From positions 176,479 through 240,478 of the forward strand of contig NZ_JACHFW010000005.1 in NCBI RefSeq assembly GCF_014202115.1: a stretch of DNA of 64,000 nt, read 5' to 3'. Below the pieces are notes generated by a model. It was not told the origin of the DNA. It saw nothing but the letters and a program-made list of their open reading frames with translations, and searched no databases. The position numbers and the translations under genes are program-made. Source of the DNA: Catenibacillus scindens. GTDB lineage: Bacteria; Bacillota; Clostridia; Lachnospirales; Lachnospiraceae. Of the stretch, positions 8,316-16,548 are shown one piece after another (position 1 is the first letter of the stretch; each line of letters opens with the position of its first letter).

Positions 8316-8339
8316 ACTTTCCCGGTTATTTTTTCCGGC

Positions 8340-8450
8340 AATGATTTTCGATAATCTTTCTCCAAAAAGCATAAAACACCACAGGCGCCGTCTAGCCGCC
8401 CTGTATCTTTTGCTGTGTTCACTTTGGGTCTGGATTATCGAATAATCATT
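8340..8450. other. 111-bp region closed by a 17-bp inverted repeat
   Basis: 8340-8356 and 8433-8450 are complementary over 17 of 18 positions and enclose smaller complementary pairs (ACAGGCG / CGCCCTGT). The transcript could form one long hairpin at the 5' side of the ABC-F leader. It could also be a small palindromic insertion; no target duplication was found. Confidence 0.5.
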
Positions 8451-8568
8451 GTGTCACCTCACACTTTATATTTTCTCCGGAAACAGGGCCAAGAGCAGCT
8501 CTCCTGCCATTGCCATCTTCCGGTCACTGCCGACAGGATACCACGAAACCGGCCCTGTGTCAATAGGA

Positions 8569-8754
8569 TTATTTTTCGTTTTTTTGCCTGTAAATTTCCT
8601 TTAAATTGTCGATAGCCATTTCCACATCAAGCGTATGAAATCCCAGCCAACATTCGTTCATCGTCCGGGCATCGGCGATCTTATAGATTTCCCTGCTGCT
8701 CTCATTGGTATAATAATGCCAGTACCGATAAATATAACCGGCCCAGTACATCAC
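8569..8754 (-). CDS. Small conserved-looking protein of unknown function next to the DUF3990-like gene
   Basis: 61 residues from a GTG/ATG pair at 8754-8749, rich in Tyr and Trp (YIYRYWHYYTNESSREIYKI) with a charged helical end. I do not recognise the family. The frame stays open for 20 codons further upstream without any start codon, reading sensibly (EAGGLKKAGTVYDREV) across the 3' end of the preceding gene; this suggests the original protein was longer and has lost its start. It lies 29 bases after the DUF3990-like gene in the same direction and could have been its partner. Confidence 0.4.
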   Translation of the reverse strand: MMYWAGYIYRYWHYYTNESSREIYKIADARTMNECWLGFHTLDVEMAIDNLKEIYRQKNEK

Positions 8755-8783
8755 TTCCCTGTCATAGACTGTACCGGCTTTTT

Positions 8784-9247
8784 TCAGCCCTCCTGCTTCA
8801 TCGTCAAGTTCTCAAGTTTAAGCGCTGAAAGACTGTGTATTAATGCCTGGTCGGTAATTTCACCATTAAAGAAACGGTCCAGGACAACAAACATCCGGTC
8901 ATTGGCAATATAACCAATAAGTACATCACAATTTTTATATAAGTTGGCATATCTGGAATAGATTGCTGAATCTTTTACAGATTCCATCTTGCCCCGATGG
9001 TATGCAACTAATAATGCCCAGTCCAGCCCTATATCTATATCAACCGTCTTCAAATCCGACAAATCGACACTCATGTATATAATTTGGCTTCCGGATAATT
9101 ACATATCAGCGTAAGGGGCTGGTTTCTGTCCGTTCCCATATAAAATCCCTTTCCAAAATCACATCGGTCTGTGCTGATCGGCGCAATAGGGCCATTAATT
9201 CCGGACTTGGAACCATGATATAAAATAATTTTCCCTGAATTTTCCAT
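8784..9247 (-). pseudogene. DUF3990-like protein split by a frame change
   Basis: Two overlapping frames together give one DUF3990-like protein of about 155 residues. The first (9247-9071, start with GGAGG upstream) holds the N-terminal signature ILYHGSKSGI and DFGKGFYMGTDR and stops after YPEAKLYT. The second (9074-8784) continues with VDLSDLKTVDIDIGLDWALL, CDVLIGYIANDR and a helical tail. They meet in a 4-base ATGA overlap, and the protein sequence runs on smoothly there, so a single-base change probably split one gene. Translational coupling through ATGA could still yield both halves. DUF3990 proteins have an ADP-ribosyltransferase-like start and are suspected toxins; that role is not shown here. 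Confidence 0.6.
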
Positions 9248-9484
9248 AGTGACCTCCACTACTGACCTTCTTCTTTTATTAGTTCATTGTCCATTATATC
9301 ACTCATTTTCCTGCGGGACAACGGATCTTGCGTTGATCCCGTCTCCTTTAACTTCCCGTTATTTTTTCAGTCCGAAACTTAACGGCCGGTCAATTGAATC
9401 GCCCATGATCATGTCTTATAATTATAAAACAGCAGCTAATCACCTCCCCCCGCAGACTATTGCAAGCCAAAGGAGGCACACACA

Positions 9485-10561
9485 ATGAAAATCAATGAAA
9501 TTATCCGCCAGCGCCGGATTGAAAAGCAGTTAACCCAGGAACAGATGGCCGACCTTCTCGGCGTAAGCGCCCCGGCGGTCAATAAATGGGAAAAAGGGAT
9601 TTCCTACCCGGACATCACCCTGCTCCCGCCCATCGCCCGCCTGCTTGACACGGATTTAAACACCCTTCTCTCATTTAAAGATGACCTGACGCCCAAAGAA
9701 GTTTCCCTGTTTATTAACGACTTATCTGAAACTGCCGACCGGGATGGGAGAGATCGTGCTTTTGAGAAAGCCTTTAACAAACTGAAAGAATATCCTTCCT
9801 GCCATCTTCTGACGCTAAATATTGCCCTGTGGCTCGATGGCAGTCTTATGTTAAATCCGCAGGAGGACTTTATTGACAAATATTCATCCAAAATCGAAGA
9901 TTTATACTATCGGGTTATGGACAGCCCTGATGAGAGCATTAAAAATCAGGCGGTTTCCATGCTCATCTCCAAGGCCATGGTCAAAGAAGACTATGATCAG
10001 GTTCAGTCGCTCCTTCAACTGCTGCCTGAGCCTTCTTCTGTAGATAAAAAACAGCTCTCCGTCAATCTTTCCATCGCCCAGGGGCACCTTGAAGACGCCG
10101 CCAGGACTGAGGAAGAACGACTTATAACCGCCGCCAATAATATCCAGACAATCCTTCTGACACTGATGGACATCGCGCTGAGAGAAAACCGAACCGGCGA
10201 CGCCCGGTATATCGCCCAGGTTTCCAGACAGTTCGCAAAGATTTTGGATCTGTGGGAATATAATCGCTATGTGGCTCACTTTCAGTTCTACTCTGTCCTG
10301 AAAGATCCGGATCAATGTGCGCAGACACTTATTCCTATGTTAAGAGCCATAAAACAGCCCTGGGAACCGGAACAAAGTCCTCTGTACCGCCACCTGACAA
10401 CAAAAAGGCAAGAAAAAGATCTGGCCCAAAAATATCGTGAAAATATCCTTCAAATTTTAAAGGATGACCCGGATATGGCATTTTTCAGGGAGAGCAGCGC
10501 TTTCCAACCGTTTATTGAGACAATGGAGAGAGAGTCATCGGCAGACATTAAAAGAGGTTAA
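9485..10561 (+). CDS. XRE-family regulator with helical-repeat C terminus
   Basis: 358 residues. The N-terminal helix-turn-helix (about 5-60) is classic XRE: LTQEQMADLLGVSAPAVNKW, with recognition helix APAVNKW. The rest is all-helical and looks TPR-like (residues about 75-340), a form seen in peptide-sensing or cytoplasmic scaffold regulators. ATG at 9485 with AAAGGAGG. It stands alone, convergent with the nucleosidase gene, so its targets are not evident; the DUF3990-like module lies divergently upstream. Confidence 0.82.
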   Translation: MKINEIIRQRRIEKQLTQEQMADLLGVSAPAVNKWEKGISYPDITLLPPIARLLDTDLNTLLSFKDDLTPKEVSLFINDLSETADRDGRDRAFEKAFNKLKEYPSCHLLTLNIALWLDGSLMLNPQEDFIDKYSSKIEDLYYRVMDSPDESIKNQAVSMLISKAMVKEDYDQVQSLLQLLPEPSSVDKKQLSVNLSIAQGHLEDAARTEEERLITAANNIQTILLTLMDIALRENRTGDARYIAQVSRQFAKILDLWEYNRYVAHFQFYSVLKDPDQCAQTLIPMLRAIKQPWEPEQSPLYRHLTTKRQEKDLAQKYRENILQILKDDPDMAFFRESSAFQPFIETMERESSADIKRG

Positions 10562-10593
10562 AACGGACGGCGCCCTGGCGCCATCCATTTTAA
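10558..10593. terminator. Bidirectional terminator between convergent genes
   Basis: TTAAAACGGACGGCGCC and GGCGCCATCCATTTTAA pair with two mismatches; A and T tracts flank the stem on both strands. It separates the XRE gene from the convergent nucleosidase gene. Confidence 0.75.
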
Positions 10594-10609
10594 CCTTCTG
10601 AAAAACCGG

Positions 10610-11302
10610 TTACTCACCGCTGATTTCATTTAACAGACCCACTGTAATATCCTTCGCGATGGCGGATGCTCTGGCACAATTTTCTTCAAAATTCTCAACG
10701 CCGTTGTGGTCGGCTGTGTCGGTAACACAGCGTATTGCTATAAAAGGAATGCGGTTTACATAATAAACATGAGCGATACTCGCCGTTTCCATGTCCACCG
10801 TTAATGGGGCAAACTTATCACAAATTTTTTGCCGGCCCTCATCAGTAATAAATGACTCTCCGGTGACCATGCGCCCCCAGATTACTTTCCCACAAAGTTT
10901 AAGTTTTTTCACCGCAGCCTTTGACTTTTCCACCAGTCTGGAGTCCGCCAAAAAAAATACCGACGGCATCCATGGATGAAATTCTGTTAAAATATCCGGA
11001 GCCACATCATGGTAACACACTTCTGTAGAAATCACTGTATCAAAAATTTTCAGGTCTGGGTTCATCCCTCCTGCCGTCCCCGAATTAATAATAATATCCG
11101 TACCATACACATCAATCAGCAGTTGTGATGCTATGGCAGCATTCACTTTACATACTCCTGAAAAGAGAACAACAATACCCATACCGTTAAACGCACCCTG
11201 ATAAAACTTTAGCATAGCTCTCTCAGTTATTTTCCAGTCCTTTACCAGACCTAAAAAGGGCGCCAATTCCTCATCTCCCGCACATACAATGCCAACTGTC
11301 AT
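10610..11302 (-). CDS. 5'-methylthioadenosine/S-adenosylhomocysteine nucleosidase-like protein
   Basis: 230-residue PNP/UDP phosphorylase-fold enzyme expected to cleave adenine from methylthioadenosine and S-adenosylhomocysteine, recycling by-products of methylation and polyamine synthesis. Visible landmarks: start TVGIVCAGDEELAPF with the catalytic Glu region, NSGTAGG for ribose binding, VDMETASIAHV in place of the usual VDMEGAA, and CVTDTADHNG, the family's S-D-x-A/D base-binding loop. The changes from the standard MtnN motifs leave room for another nucleoside substrate. ATG at 11302 with GGGAGGA. The GNAT gene upstream points the same way and may be co-transcribed. Confidence 0.75.
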   Translation of the reverse strand: MTVGIVCAGDEELAPFLGLVKDWKITERAMLKFYQGAFNGMGIVVLFSGVCKVNAAIASQLLIDVYGTDIIINSGTAGGMNPDLKIFDTVISTEVCYHDVAPDILTEFHPWMPSVFFLADSRLVEKSKAAVKKLKLCGKVIWGRMVTGESFITDEGRQKICDKFAPLTVDMETASIAHVYYVNRIPFIAIRCVTDTADHNGVENFEENCARASAIAKDITVGLLNEISGE

Positions 11303-11340
11303 CTTTTTCCTCCCACATTTGTCGTTTATGTTTTCCTGTT

Positions 11341-11829
11341 TTATTTATCCCCCAGAAGAATGTAATAGGGGCAAATATTTTCATAATGCCCGTCCTTCAT
11401 CATAAATCCGCCAGGGATTGTCCCCAGTTGTACAAAACCCAGGCGCTCATAAAGACGTCTGGCCCGCACATTACTTTCCACCACGGCGTTAAATTGAAGG
11501 ATAGTAAAGCCATATTTCTTCGCTTTTTCAAGGCAGTCTCTCACCAGCTTCTCACCGATATTCTGCCCTCTGAAGGAAGAATCAACCGCGTAGCTGGCAT
11601 TGCATATATGACCGCAGCGCCCTACATTGTTGGGGTGAAGGATGTAAAGTCCCACGATTTTTCCCTGATCCATGGCCACCCCGGTATATGTCTGTTCTCC
11701 AAAAAACACTGCTCCGCTTTTCCCGTCAAGCAGCTCCTCCTGTGGAAAAGCATTGCCTTCCTCAACGACTTCATTCCATATTTTGATCATATCTTTCAGG
11801 TCATCCTGCTGATATTCTCTGATCTGCAT
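11341..11829 (-). CDS. GNAT-family N-acetyltransferase
   Basis: 162-residue acetyl-CoA-dependent acyltransferase. Motif A of the fold is visible as VDSSFRGQNIGEKLV, with the pyrophosphate-binding R/QxxGxG/A pattern, followed by FNAVVESNVRARRLYERLGF, the typical C-terminal motif B. Start chosen at 11829 (MQIREYQ) because GAGGAGA lies seven bases upstream; a frame start at 11850 has none. Substrate unknown; it most resembles phosphinothricin/amino-acid type acetyltransferases. Confidence 0.8.
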   Translation of the reverse strand: MQIREYQQDDLKDMIKIWNEVVEEGNAFPQEELLDGKSGAVFFGEQTYTGVAMDQGKIVGLYILHPNNVGRCGHICNASYAVDSSFRGQNIGEKLVRDCLEKAKKYGFTILQFNAVVESNVRARRLYERLGFVQLGTIPGGFMMKDGHYENICPYYILLGDK

Positions 11830-11888
11830 ACACTTTCTCCTCACATTCACGATTATAACCTTCCGGGAGGATGCCCACGATTACTTTT

Positions 11889-12683
11889 TTACTGAACCGT
11901 ATCGGTATTTAACACTCCTCCGAGGAAAATTTTCGTCAGCGTTTCTACCACTTCTTCATCGGAATATTTTACATCAATTCCCACAACAATTTTATACTGT
12001 ACGGCAAAACCGAACAATGACCCAACATAAGTCTTTGACGCCAGATAAAGATCCACATCTTTACGCAGTTTCATACTGCTTTTCTTTAACACAGTCTCCA
12101 CACAGCGGGACACATATCCGATCCCGTTTTTGTGATAAATATTACTGACCTGGGGATATTGTTTTGAATCACGTATAATAGAACGGGTAAACGCGATACG
12201 TTCCGGCGTGTCAAAAATTCTCAAATAGGCCAGTCCGATTTTTTTAATGGCGTCTTCCAGATTCGCTCCTTCAATTTCCGGCTGAATCGCAAGAAAATTA
12301 TAGTAAAACGGGGTTTCCTGCATAACTGCGGAGTACAGTTCCTCTTTATCGCTGAAATACTGATACAATGATGCCTTTGAACATCCGGCCTTGCGGGCGA
12401 TAAGATCCATGGACACTCCATCATACCCCTTCTCACCGAACAAAATCAGGGCCGTCTGGATAATAGACGCTCTTTTAGCATTTTGAATATCCTTCAACTG
12501 CTCATTTTCTGAAATATTTAGTGTATCAAAAATCTCTTTTTTTCCGGAAAAATGAAGATAAATTGTAGATATGGAAATTCCTGCCGCTTTGGCAATATTA
12601 TTGATCGTTGTTCTTTTATAGCCCTTTTCTAAAAAAAGCGCTTTAGCTGTTTCCAATATTTTTTCCCGAAGATTATTTTCCAT
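11889..12683 (-). CDS. TetR-family regulator with two tandem DNA-binding domains
   Basis: 264 residues, longer than the usual 190-220 of TetR regulators because the N-terminal DNA-binding domain is doubled. First copy about residues 6-50: TINNIAKAAGISISTIYLHF. Second copy about 72-118: SMDLIARKAGCSKASLYQYF. Both keep the full turn and recognition-helix pattern. A helical ligand/dimer domain of about 140 residues follows. ATG at 12683 with AGAGG. The promoter upstream carries an AGTTTA/TAAACT dyad between -35 and -10, fitting self-repression. Its other targets are not evident; the broken genes at 12.7-13.9 kb are divergent from it and may once have been controlled. Confidence 0.85.
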   Translation of the reverse strand: MENNLREKILETAKALFLEKGYKRTTINNIAKAAGISISTIYLHFSGKKEIFDTLNISENEQLKDIQNAKRASIIQTALILFGEKGYDGVSMDLIARKAGCSKASLYQYFSDKEELYSAVMQETPFYYNFLAIQPEIEGANLEDAIKKIGLAYLRIFDTPERIAFTRSIIRDSKQYPQVSNIYHKNGIGYVSRCVETVLKKSSMKLRKDVDLYLASKTYVGSLFGFAVQYKIVVGIDVKYSDEEVVETLTKIFLGGVLNTDTVQ

Positions 12684-12717
12684 TGAGGTTCCTCTCTTTA
12701 ATCATCATATTATATTC

Positions 12718-12746
12718 AGTTTAGTCCCCTGATGATAAACTGTCAA
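12718..12746 (-). promoter_or_regulatory. Promoter and dyad operator of the double-domain TetR gene
   Basis: Minus-strand TTGACA at 12746-12741, 17-base spacer, TAAACT at 12723-12718 as -10. AGTTTA (12741-12736 complement) and TAAACT form an inverted repeat exactly across the spacer, a layout typical of TetR self-repression. Confidence 0.55.
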
Positions 12747-12762
12747 GAAACAATCGCTCCAT

Positions 12763-13139
12763 TCCTGTGGCCTTCTGGATGCATATGATCAAAGTCTGAT
12801 TGAGGCTCTGACTGTCCGTGAAGAGCCGCCGTTATATGACCCAAAAACGGACCTGATCCACTGGAGCAAAAACATTTCAGCATAAAAGTATGTGAGACAA
12901 CCAACGCCGCTCTCTATGAGTTAACAAAGAAATATCCGGGAAAAATTTTGGGAAGTGCGGCACTTCCCGTCAAAAATATGGACGCGGCTGTGGCCGAACT
13001 TGAAAAATGTGTAAAAGAATACCATTTTGTCGCCTGGCACACCCACTCCAACTATGGGGACACTGCGCCGTATGATCTTGCCTACCGCTCGATTTTTCAA
13101 AAAGCCGCGGAACTTGGAATTTACATCTATCTTCATCCA
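12763..13139 (+). pseudogene. Amidohydrolase fragment (metal-dependent hydrolase, TIM-barrel)
   Basis: Translated pieces read as the N-terminal half of an amidohydrolase-2 family enzyme: GLLDAYDQSLIEALTVREE in one frame up to about 12880, then after a frame change TTNAALYELTKKYPGKILGS, LGSAALPVKNMDAAVAELEK, FVAWHTHSNYGD and ELGIYIYLHP. There is no start codon with a ribosome site, and the C-terminal half is missing; at about 13131-13139 the reading passes into a transporter sequence. Divergent from the TetR gene. Non-functional as an enzyme. Confidence 0.75.
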
Positions 13140-13875
13140 CGCCATGTATACCATTTGTATGTGTATCGTTGTGGGCTGCGTTATGTCTGCAGGCTATATC
13201 TCCGGCGGCGATCTTGTGACCCAATGGTTCCCCAAGAAAAAAGGCATTGTGATGGGGTATACGACCATGGGACATAATCTGGCCTCTGTGGCATATGTCC
13301 CCCTGATCACATTTCTTGTAGGCCGCTATGGCATCGGAAACGGCGTTGTCTCCCAGATGGTACTGAGAAATATGGAACTGGGATTTTCCAGAACACAAGC
13401 GACACTTATTTTAAGTCTTGTAGCCTGTATCGGTCTTGTAGGTTCCTTCTTTATTGGATTTATTGACGAACGCATGGGAACAAAGAAAGCTATGATTATT
13501 TTCGGCGTCTGGTATGCCCTCTCCCTTTTTGCCAACGCCACCAACAATACCGTCCTTGTTTACTTATCCATCTTTATGATCGGTATGTCCATCGGAGGTT
13601 CCGCCAACTTTACCACATCCCTGACAACATCGGTGTTTGGCCGCCAGGGATTTAGCAAAGTAAACTCAGTAATCTTCCCCATCCAGGGAGCCGTATCCGC
13701 CTTTTCCTTTGTAGTCAACGGCATGGTCTCCAATATTACCGGCGGAAGCTTACGCTACTCCTATGTCATTTTTGGCATTATCTCCATCCTGTCAATGCTC
13801 CTCGTTCTTTTTGTGGACGAATACCGTTTTAATAAAGACTGGCATCAGGGAAAGACCATTGAAGAAAAGAAATAA
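13131..13875 (+). pseudogene. MFS transporter remnant fused to the amidohydrolase fragment
   Basis: From about 13131 the frame encodes membrane segments of a major-facilitator transporter (FIHAMYTICMCIVVGCVM, then GGDLVTQWFPKKKGIVMG, SLVACIGLVGSFFIGFID and SYVIFGIISILSMLLVLF). The N-terminal helices are absent, and between LVGRYG and IGNGVVSQMV a helix and the central loop seem to be missing too, so a second in-frame deletion is likely. The C terminus (FVDEYRFNKDW) is intact. The OFA/hexuronate-type MFS proteins are the closest by eye. An ATG at 13027 opens the same frame but encodes antisense-like sequence in its first 35 codons. Confidence 0.75.
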
Positions 13876-13879
13876 GTTA

Positions 13880-13927
13880 AAAATGAAGAAGCTGCGGAGG
13901 TTTAAGTGTCCGCAGCTTCTTCATTTT
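13880..13927. terminator. Strong bidirectional terminator
   Basis: 19-bp perfect inverted repeat (13880-13898 and 13909-13927) with a 10-base loop and A/T tracts on both sides. It overlaps the last codon of the convergent AIM24-like gene. Confidence 0.9.
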
Positions 13928-14606
13928 AATTGCCGCTGGTGGGAAGAAATGGCTTAATGGCATCAGCCACGCCGGAAATAGGCATGGTCTGAAGCCATAT
14001 CTTGCCCGGCCCTGTCAGGACAGTATTGAAAAATCCTTCGCCGCCAAGCATTTTATTTTTCAGGCCGGCCACCTGACGGATATCAATAGACACCCCTGTC
14101 TCAAAGCCCGCTACATTCCCTGTATCCACAATAATCTGCTGTCCGGACGCCAGTTCATACTCGATAAGCTCGCCGTCAATCTCCACAAAAGCCATGCCCT
14201 GTCCGGAAAGCTTCTGCATAATAAATCCCTCGCCGCCGAAGAAACCGGCGCCCAGCTTTTTGCTGAAATATATATCCAGATCTATTCCTGCCTCTGAAGC
14301 AAGAAACGCCTTCTTCTGCAAAACCATTTCTTTACCGGGGCCAATGGACAGGGGAATAATCTTCCCCGGAAAGCTTGAGCCGAAAGCAATCATCCCCGGA
14401 CCTCCCTGGGCTGTAAACACATTCTGGAACATACTCTCGCCGGAAAAAGCTCTGGAAAACATTCTCCCAATGCCTCCCCCGGTAGTATCCATGGTGATAT
14501 TGGGCGACTGCCATACCATGGATCCTTTCTCTGTAATCATCTGCTCACCACTCTCAAGATAGCAGATCACAACTGGAAATGCCCCGCCTTTAATTTCATA
14601 CCGCAT
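13926..14606 (-). CDS. AIM24-like (TIGR00266-type) protein
   Basis: 226-residue all-beta protein of the AIM24 family, built from Gly-rich double-psi/trefoil-like beta repeats with no known catalytic residues. Typical stretches are GSMVWQSPNITMDTTGGGIG, FTAQGGPGMIAFGSSFPGKI, LGAGFFGGEGFIMQKLSGQG and LTGPGKIWLQTMP. Function in bacteria is unknown; the family is related in fold to the TRAP tryptophan regulator. The ATG at 14606 has GAGGAGAAGG upstream, better than the frame start at 14669. Stands alone between terminators. Confidence 0.85.
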   Translation of the reverse strand: MRYEIKGGAFPVVICYLESGEQMITEKGSMVWQSPNITMDTTGGGIGRMFSRAFSGESMFQNVFTAQGGPGMIAFGSSFPGKIIPLSIGPGKEMVLQKKAFLASEAGIDLDIYFSKKLGAGFFGGEGFIMQKLSGQGMAFVEIDGELIEYELASGQQIIVDTGNVAGFETGVSIDIRQVAGLKNKMLGGEGFFNTVLTGPGKIWLQTMPISGVADAIKPFLPTSGN

Positions 14607-14743
14607 AACCTTCTCCTCCTCATCTTTTATCTTTAATACTGCCCCACACGGGACAGGGTATAGCCGCATCCGATGGGCTCTGACTTACCAATGGCGCAGG
14701 CCAAACTGCTGTTAATTTCATTATAAAGGTCCCCTGAAAAATA

Positions 14744-15571
14744 TCAAGATTTTTTTCTCAGACCGATGACCAGTCCCCCCATCAGAATAAAGCCATCTAA
14801 CGCAAACATCAACCCGGCATTTTTCACATACCCGCCCATAAAAAGCAGGCAAAAAATTTCCGCAGACAAAAGAATAAAGCACAGACTGTTGGTCAGATAA
14901 TCTGCAATCATTCCATTAACTCTCCCATACTTTAACCCCATTTTCCATCGAAAAATTATTTTGAAAAGCGGCCTGACAACAAGACATCCCCCAGGATAGG
15001 CAAATATAGCCAGCTTATCCGCCGTTGACACTGCCATACCCGCACTGTACTGAATGGGAATTTCAGACGGCAGCTTAGGGTAGGCAATCACAGCAATCAA
15101 AAAGCTGATAGCCAGCATTGCCAGCCAGGCAAGGCGTCCGCCCCACAGCGACACAAAACGAAAAGCATCCATCCCCAGCATTTTCTCATTGCTTTTCCAA
15201 TACTGATCCAAATCATTAACATACCTTTCTACAACTAAACTGGCATAAGTGAGACTTTGGTCTTGCGACATTTTCTCACACAAACGCCGGGCATTTTTTA
15301 AATCGTTGATCTGTTGATCCAAAATCTTCACCTGACGCTCCACCGCTCCCTTCAGCCCGATCTCCCCGGAAATAATTCCCCGTATTTCTTCCACCGGCAG
15401 CCCAAGGGTGCGCAGATAAGCGATCTTTTTCAGCGCCTCCACATCTGCCTCGCTGTATTCCCTGTATTGATTGTGTTCATTTCTCTTTGGACAGATCAAC
15501 CGTTCTTTTTCATAAAACCGTATATTGGACCGGGCAAGTCCGGTTTTTTCCTCAACCTCTTTAATGGTCAT
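14744..15571 (-). CDS. Membrane-anchored MerR-family regulator
   Basis: 275 residues. The N-terminal MerR domain (1-70) has TIKEVEEKTGLARSNIRFYE and the wing residues CPKRNEHNQYREYSEAD. A coiled-coil dimer helix follows to about residue 120. Instead of a soluble effector domain, the C terminus has four membrane helices, including the DUF1648-like motif YPKLPSEIPIQYSAG. Such one-component membrane MerR proteins could sense envelope signals. ATG at 15571 with GGGAGGA; a longer reading from 15703 is not supported. Its promoter has the 19-bp spacer typical of MerR self-control. Confidence 0.82.
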   Translation of the reverse strand: MTIKEVEEKTGLARSNIRFYEKERLICPKRNEHNQYREYSEADVEALKKIAYLRTLGLPVEEIRGIISGEIGLKGAVERQVKILDQQINDLKNARRLCEKMSQDQSLTYASLVVERYVNDLDQYWKSNEKMLGMDAFRFVSLWGGRLAWLAMLAISFLIAVIAYPKLPSEIPIQYSAGMAVSTADKLAIFAYPGGCLVVRPLFKIIFRWKMGLKYGRVNGMIADYLTNSLCFILLSAEIFCLLFMGGYVKNAGLMFALDGFILMGGLVIGLRKKS

Positions 15572-15603
15572 AAAAATCCTCCCATCTCTTACATCATACT
15601 TGA

Positions 15604-15634
15604 ATTGTAGAGTATCAACAAGGTTTACAGTCAA
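15604..15634 (-). promoter_or_regulatory. MerR-type promoter with 19-bp spacer
   Basis: Minus strand TTGACT at 15634-15629 and TACAAT at 15609-15604 are separated by 19 bases. The long spacer is characteristic of promoters that MerR proteins activate by DNA distortion. A partial GTA...TAC symmetry lies in the spacer. Confidence 0.55.
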
Positions 15635-15744
15635 GAGATTTCGAATATTTACCGATATTCGCTCCGTGGAGGGATGGCATATCGCCCTTGCTTGTGGAAC
15701 CAAAAGGTATTGCCTGCTCTGGCCGATGGTTCACAGCTAGTATT

Positions 15745-16548
15745 CTACTTCCGGAGATTAGTATATGAAAATCCCAGGCATCCAAATATCACTGCCAGGA
15801 TATCAACTAAGGTTCGTAAAATCAGGTCAGGAATATCGGCGCTAAACACCAGTGGCATAAAGAAATTGAAGAGTAGCAAATCCACACCAAACAAGAGGCC
15901 GCCCAATATCATTGCCCGCATTATCCGATTTTCATTGTTGATATGCAGATTCAGCCATGCCATCACACAGGAGATTACAACACCTGTCAACAGGCACCAC
16001 AGTACCGTTTCTAACTTTTTTTCAGCAAAGGAAGAGTAAGTATCAAAGATGAGATATTGTATCATCCGCCCGGCAAAAAAGCAGACAGTCACGGCCAGCA
16101 CCGGAAGAACAGGGAATACTGTTTTGGGCCCATCTGCGCGGCATTCGGATTTTCCAAACAGCCATCCAAGCATTAAACCCATAATAATCAAAGCGGCACT
16201 GTCGGCGATTGGATAAGTAACGCGGTCAAGGACTGCTACATGGGGCAAAGGTTCTAATAGATAAACAATCCACACCGCGCAGCAGACAAGTCCGTATTTT
16301 AATCCTTGTAAAATACTGTTTCCAGTCATCCTGCCCCGAATCAACAAGAACAACGCGGCAATCAGGGAGTAAGCGAAAATTCCATAGACAGTAAACGCCA
16401 GCGGCATGGTACCGTTCTGCGCGAAAATGCTGGGTTCCAGAACCGTCTGTTCACCGGCCGGGATGGAAAGTTGACCGATAATACGGACGATGGTGGTGGC
16501 CAAACCGACGAGAAGGATTTTCAGAATATTTTTAATGACCTTATTCAT
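15745..16548 (-). CDS. Polytopic membrane protein coupled to a flavodoxin
   Basis: 267-residue membrane protein with roughly seven to eight hydrophobic helices; family not recognised. It starts at the ATG at 16548, which overlaps the stop of the flavodoxin gene by four bases (ATGA), with GGGGG seven bases upstream inside the flavodoxin coding end. The overlap implies translational coupling, so the two probably act together, for example in electron transfer at the membrane, but that is only inference. Ends FGCLGFSYTNLRK. Confidence 0.7.
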   Translation of the reverse strand: MNKVIKNILKILLVGLATTIVRIIGQLSIPAGEQTVLEPSIFAQNGTMPLAFTVYGIFAYSLIAALFLLIRGRMTGNSILQGLKYGLVCCAVWIVYLLEPLPHVAVLDRVTYPIADSAALIIMGLMLGWLFGKSECRADGPKTVFPVLPVLAVTVCFFAGRMIQYLIFDTYSSFAEKKLETVLWCLLTGVVISCVMAWLNLHINNENRIMRAMILGGLLFGVDLLLFNFFMPLVFSADIPDLILRTLVDILAVIFGCLGFSYTNLRK

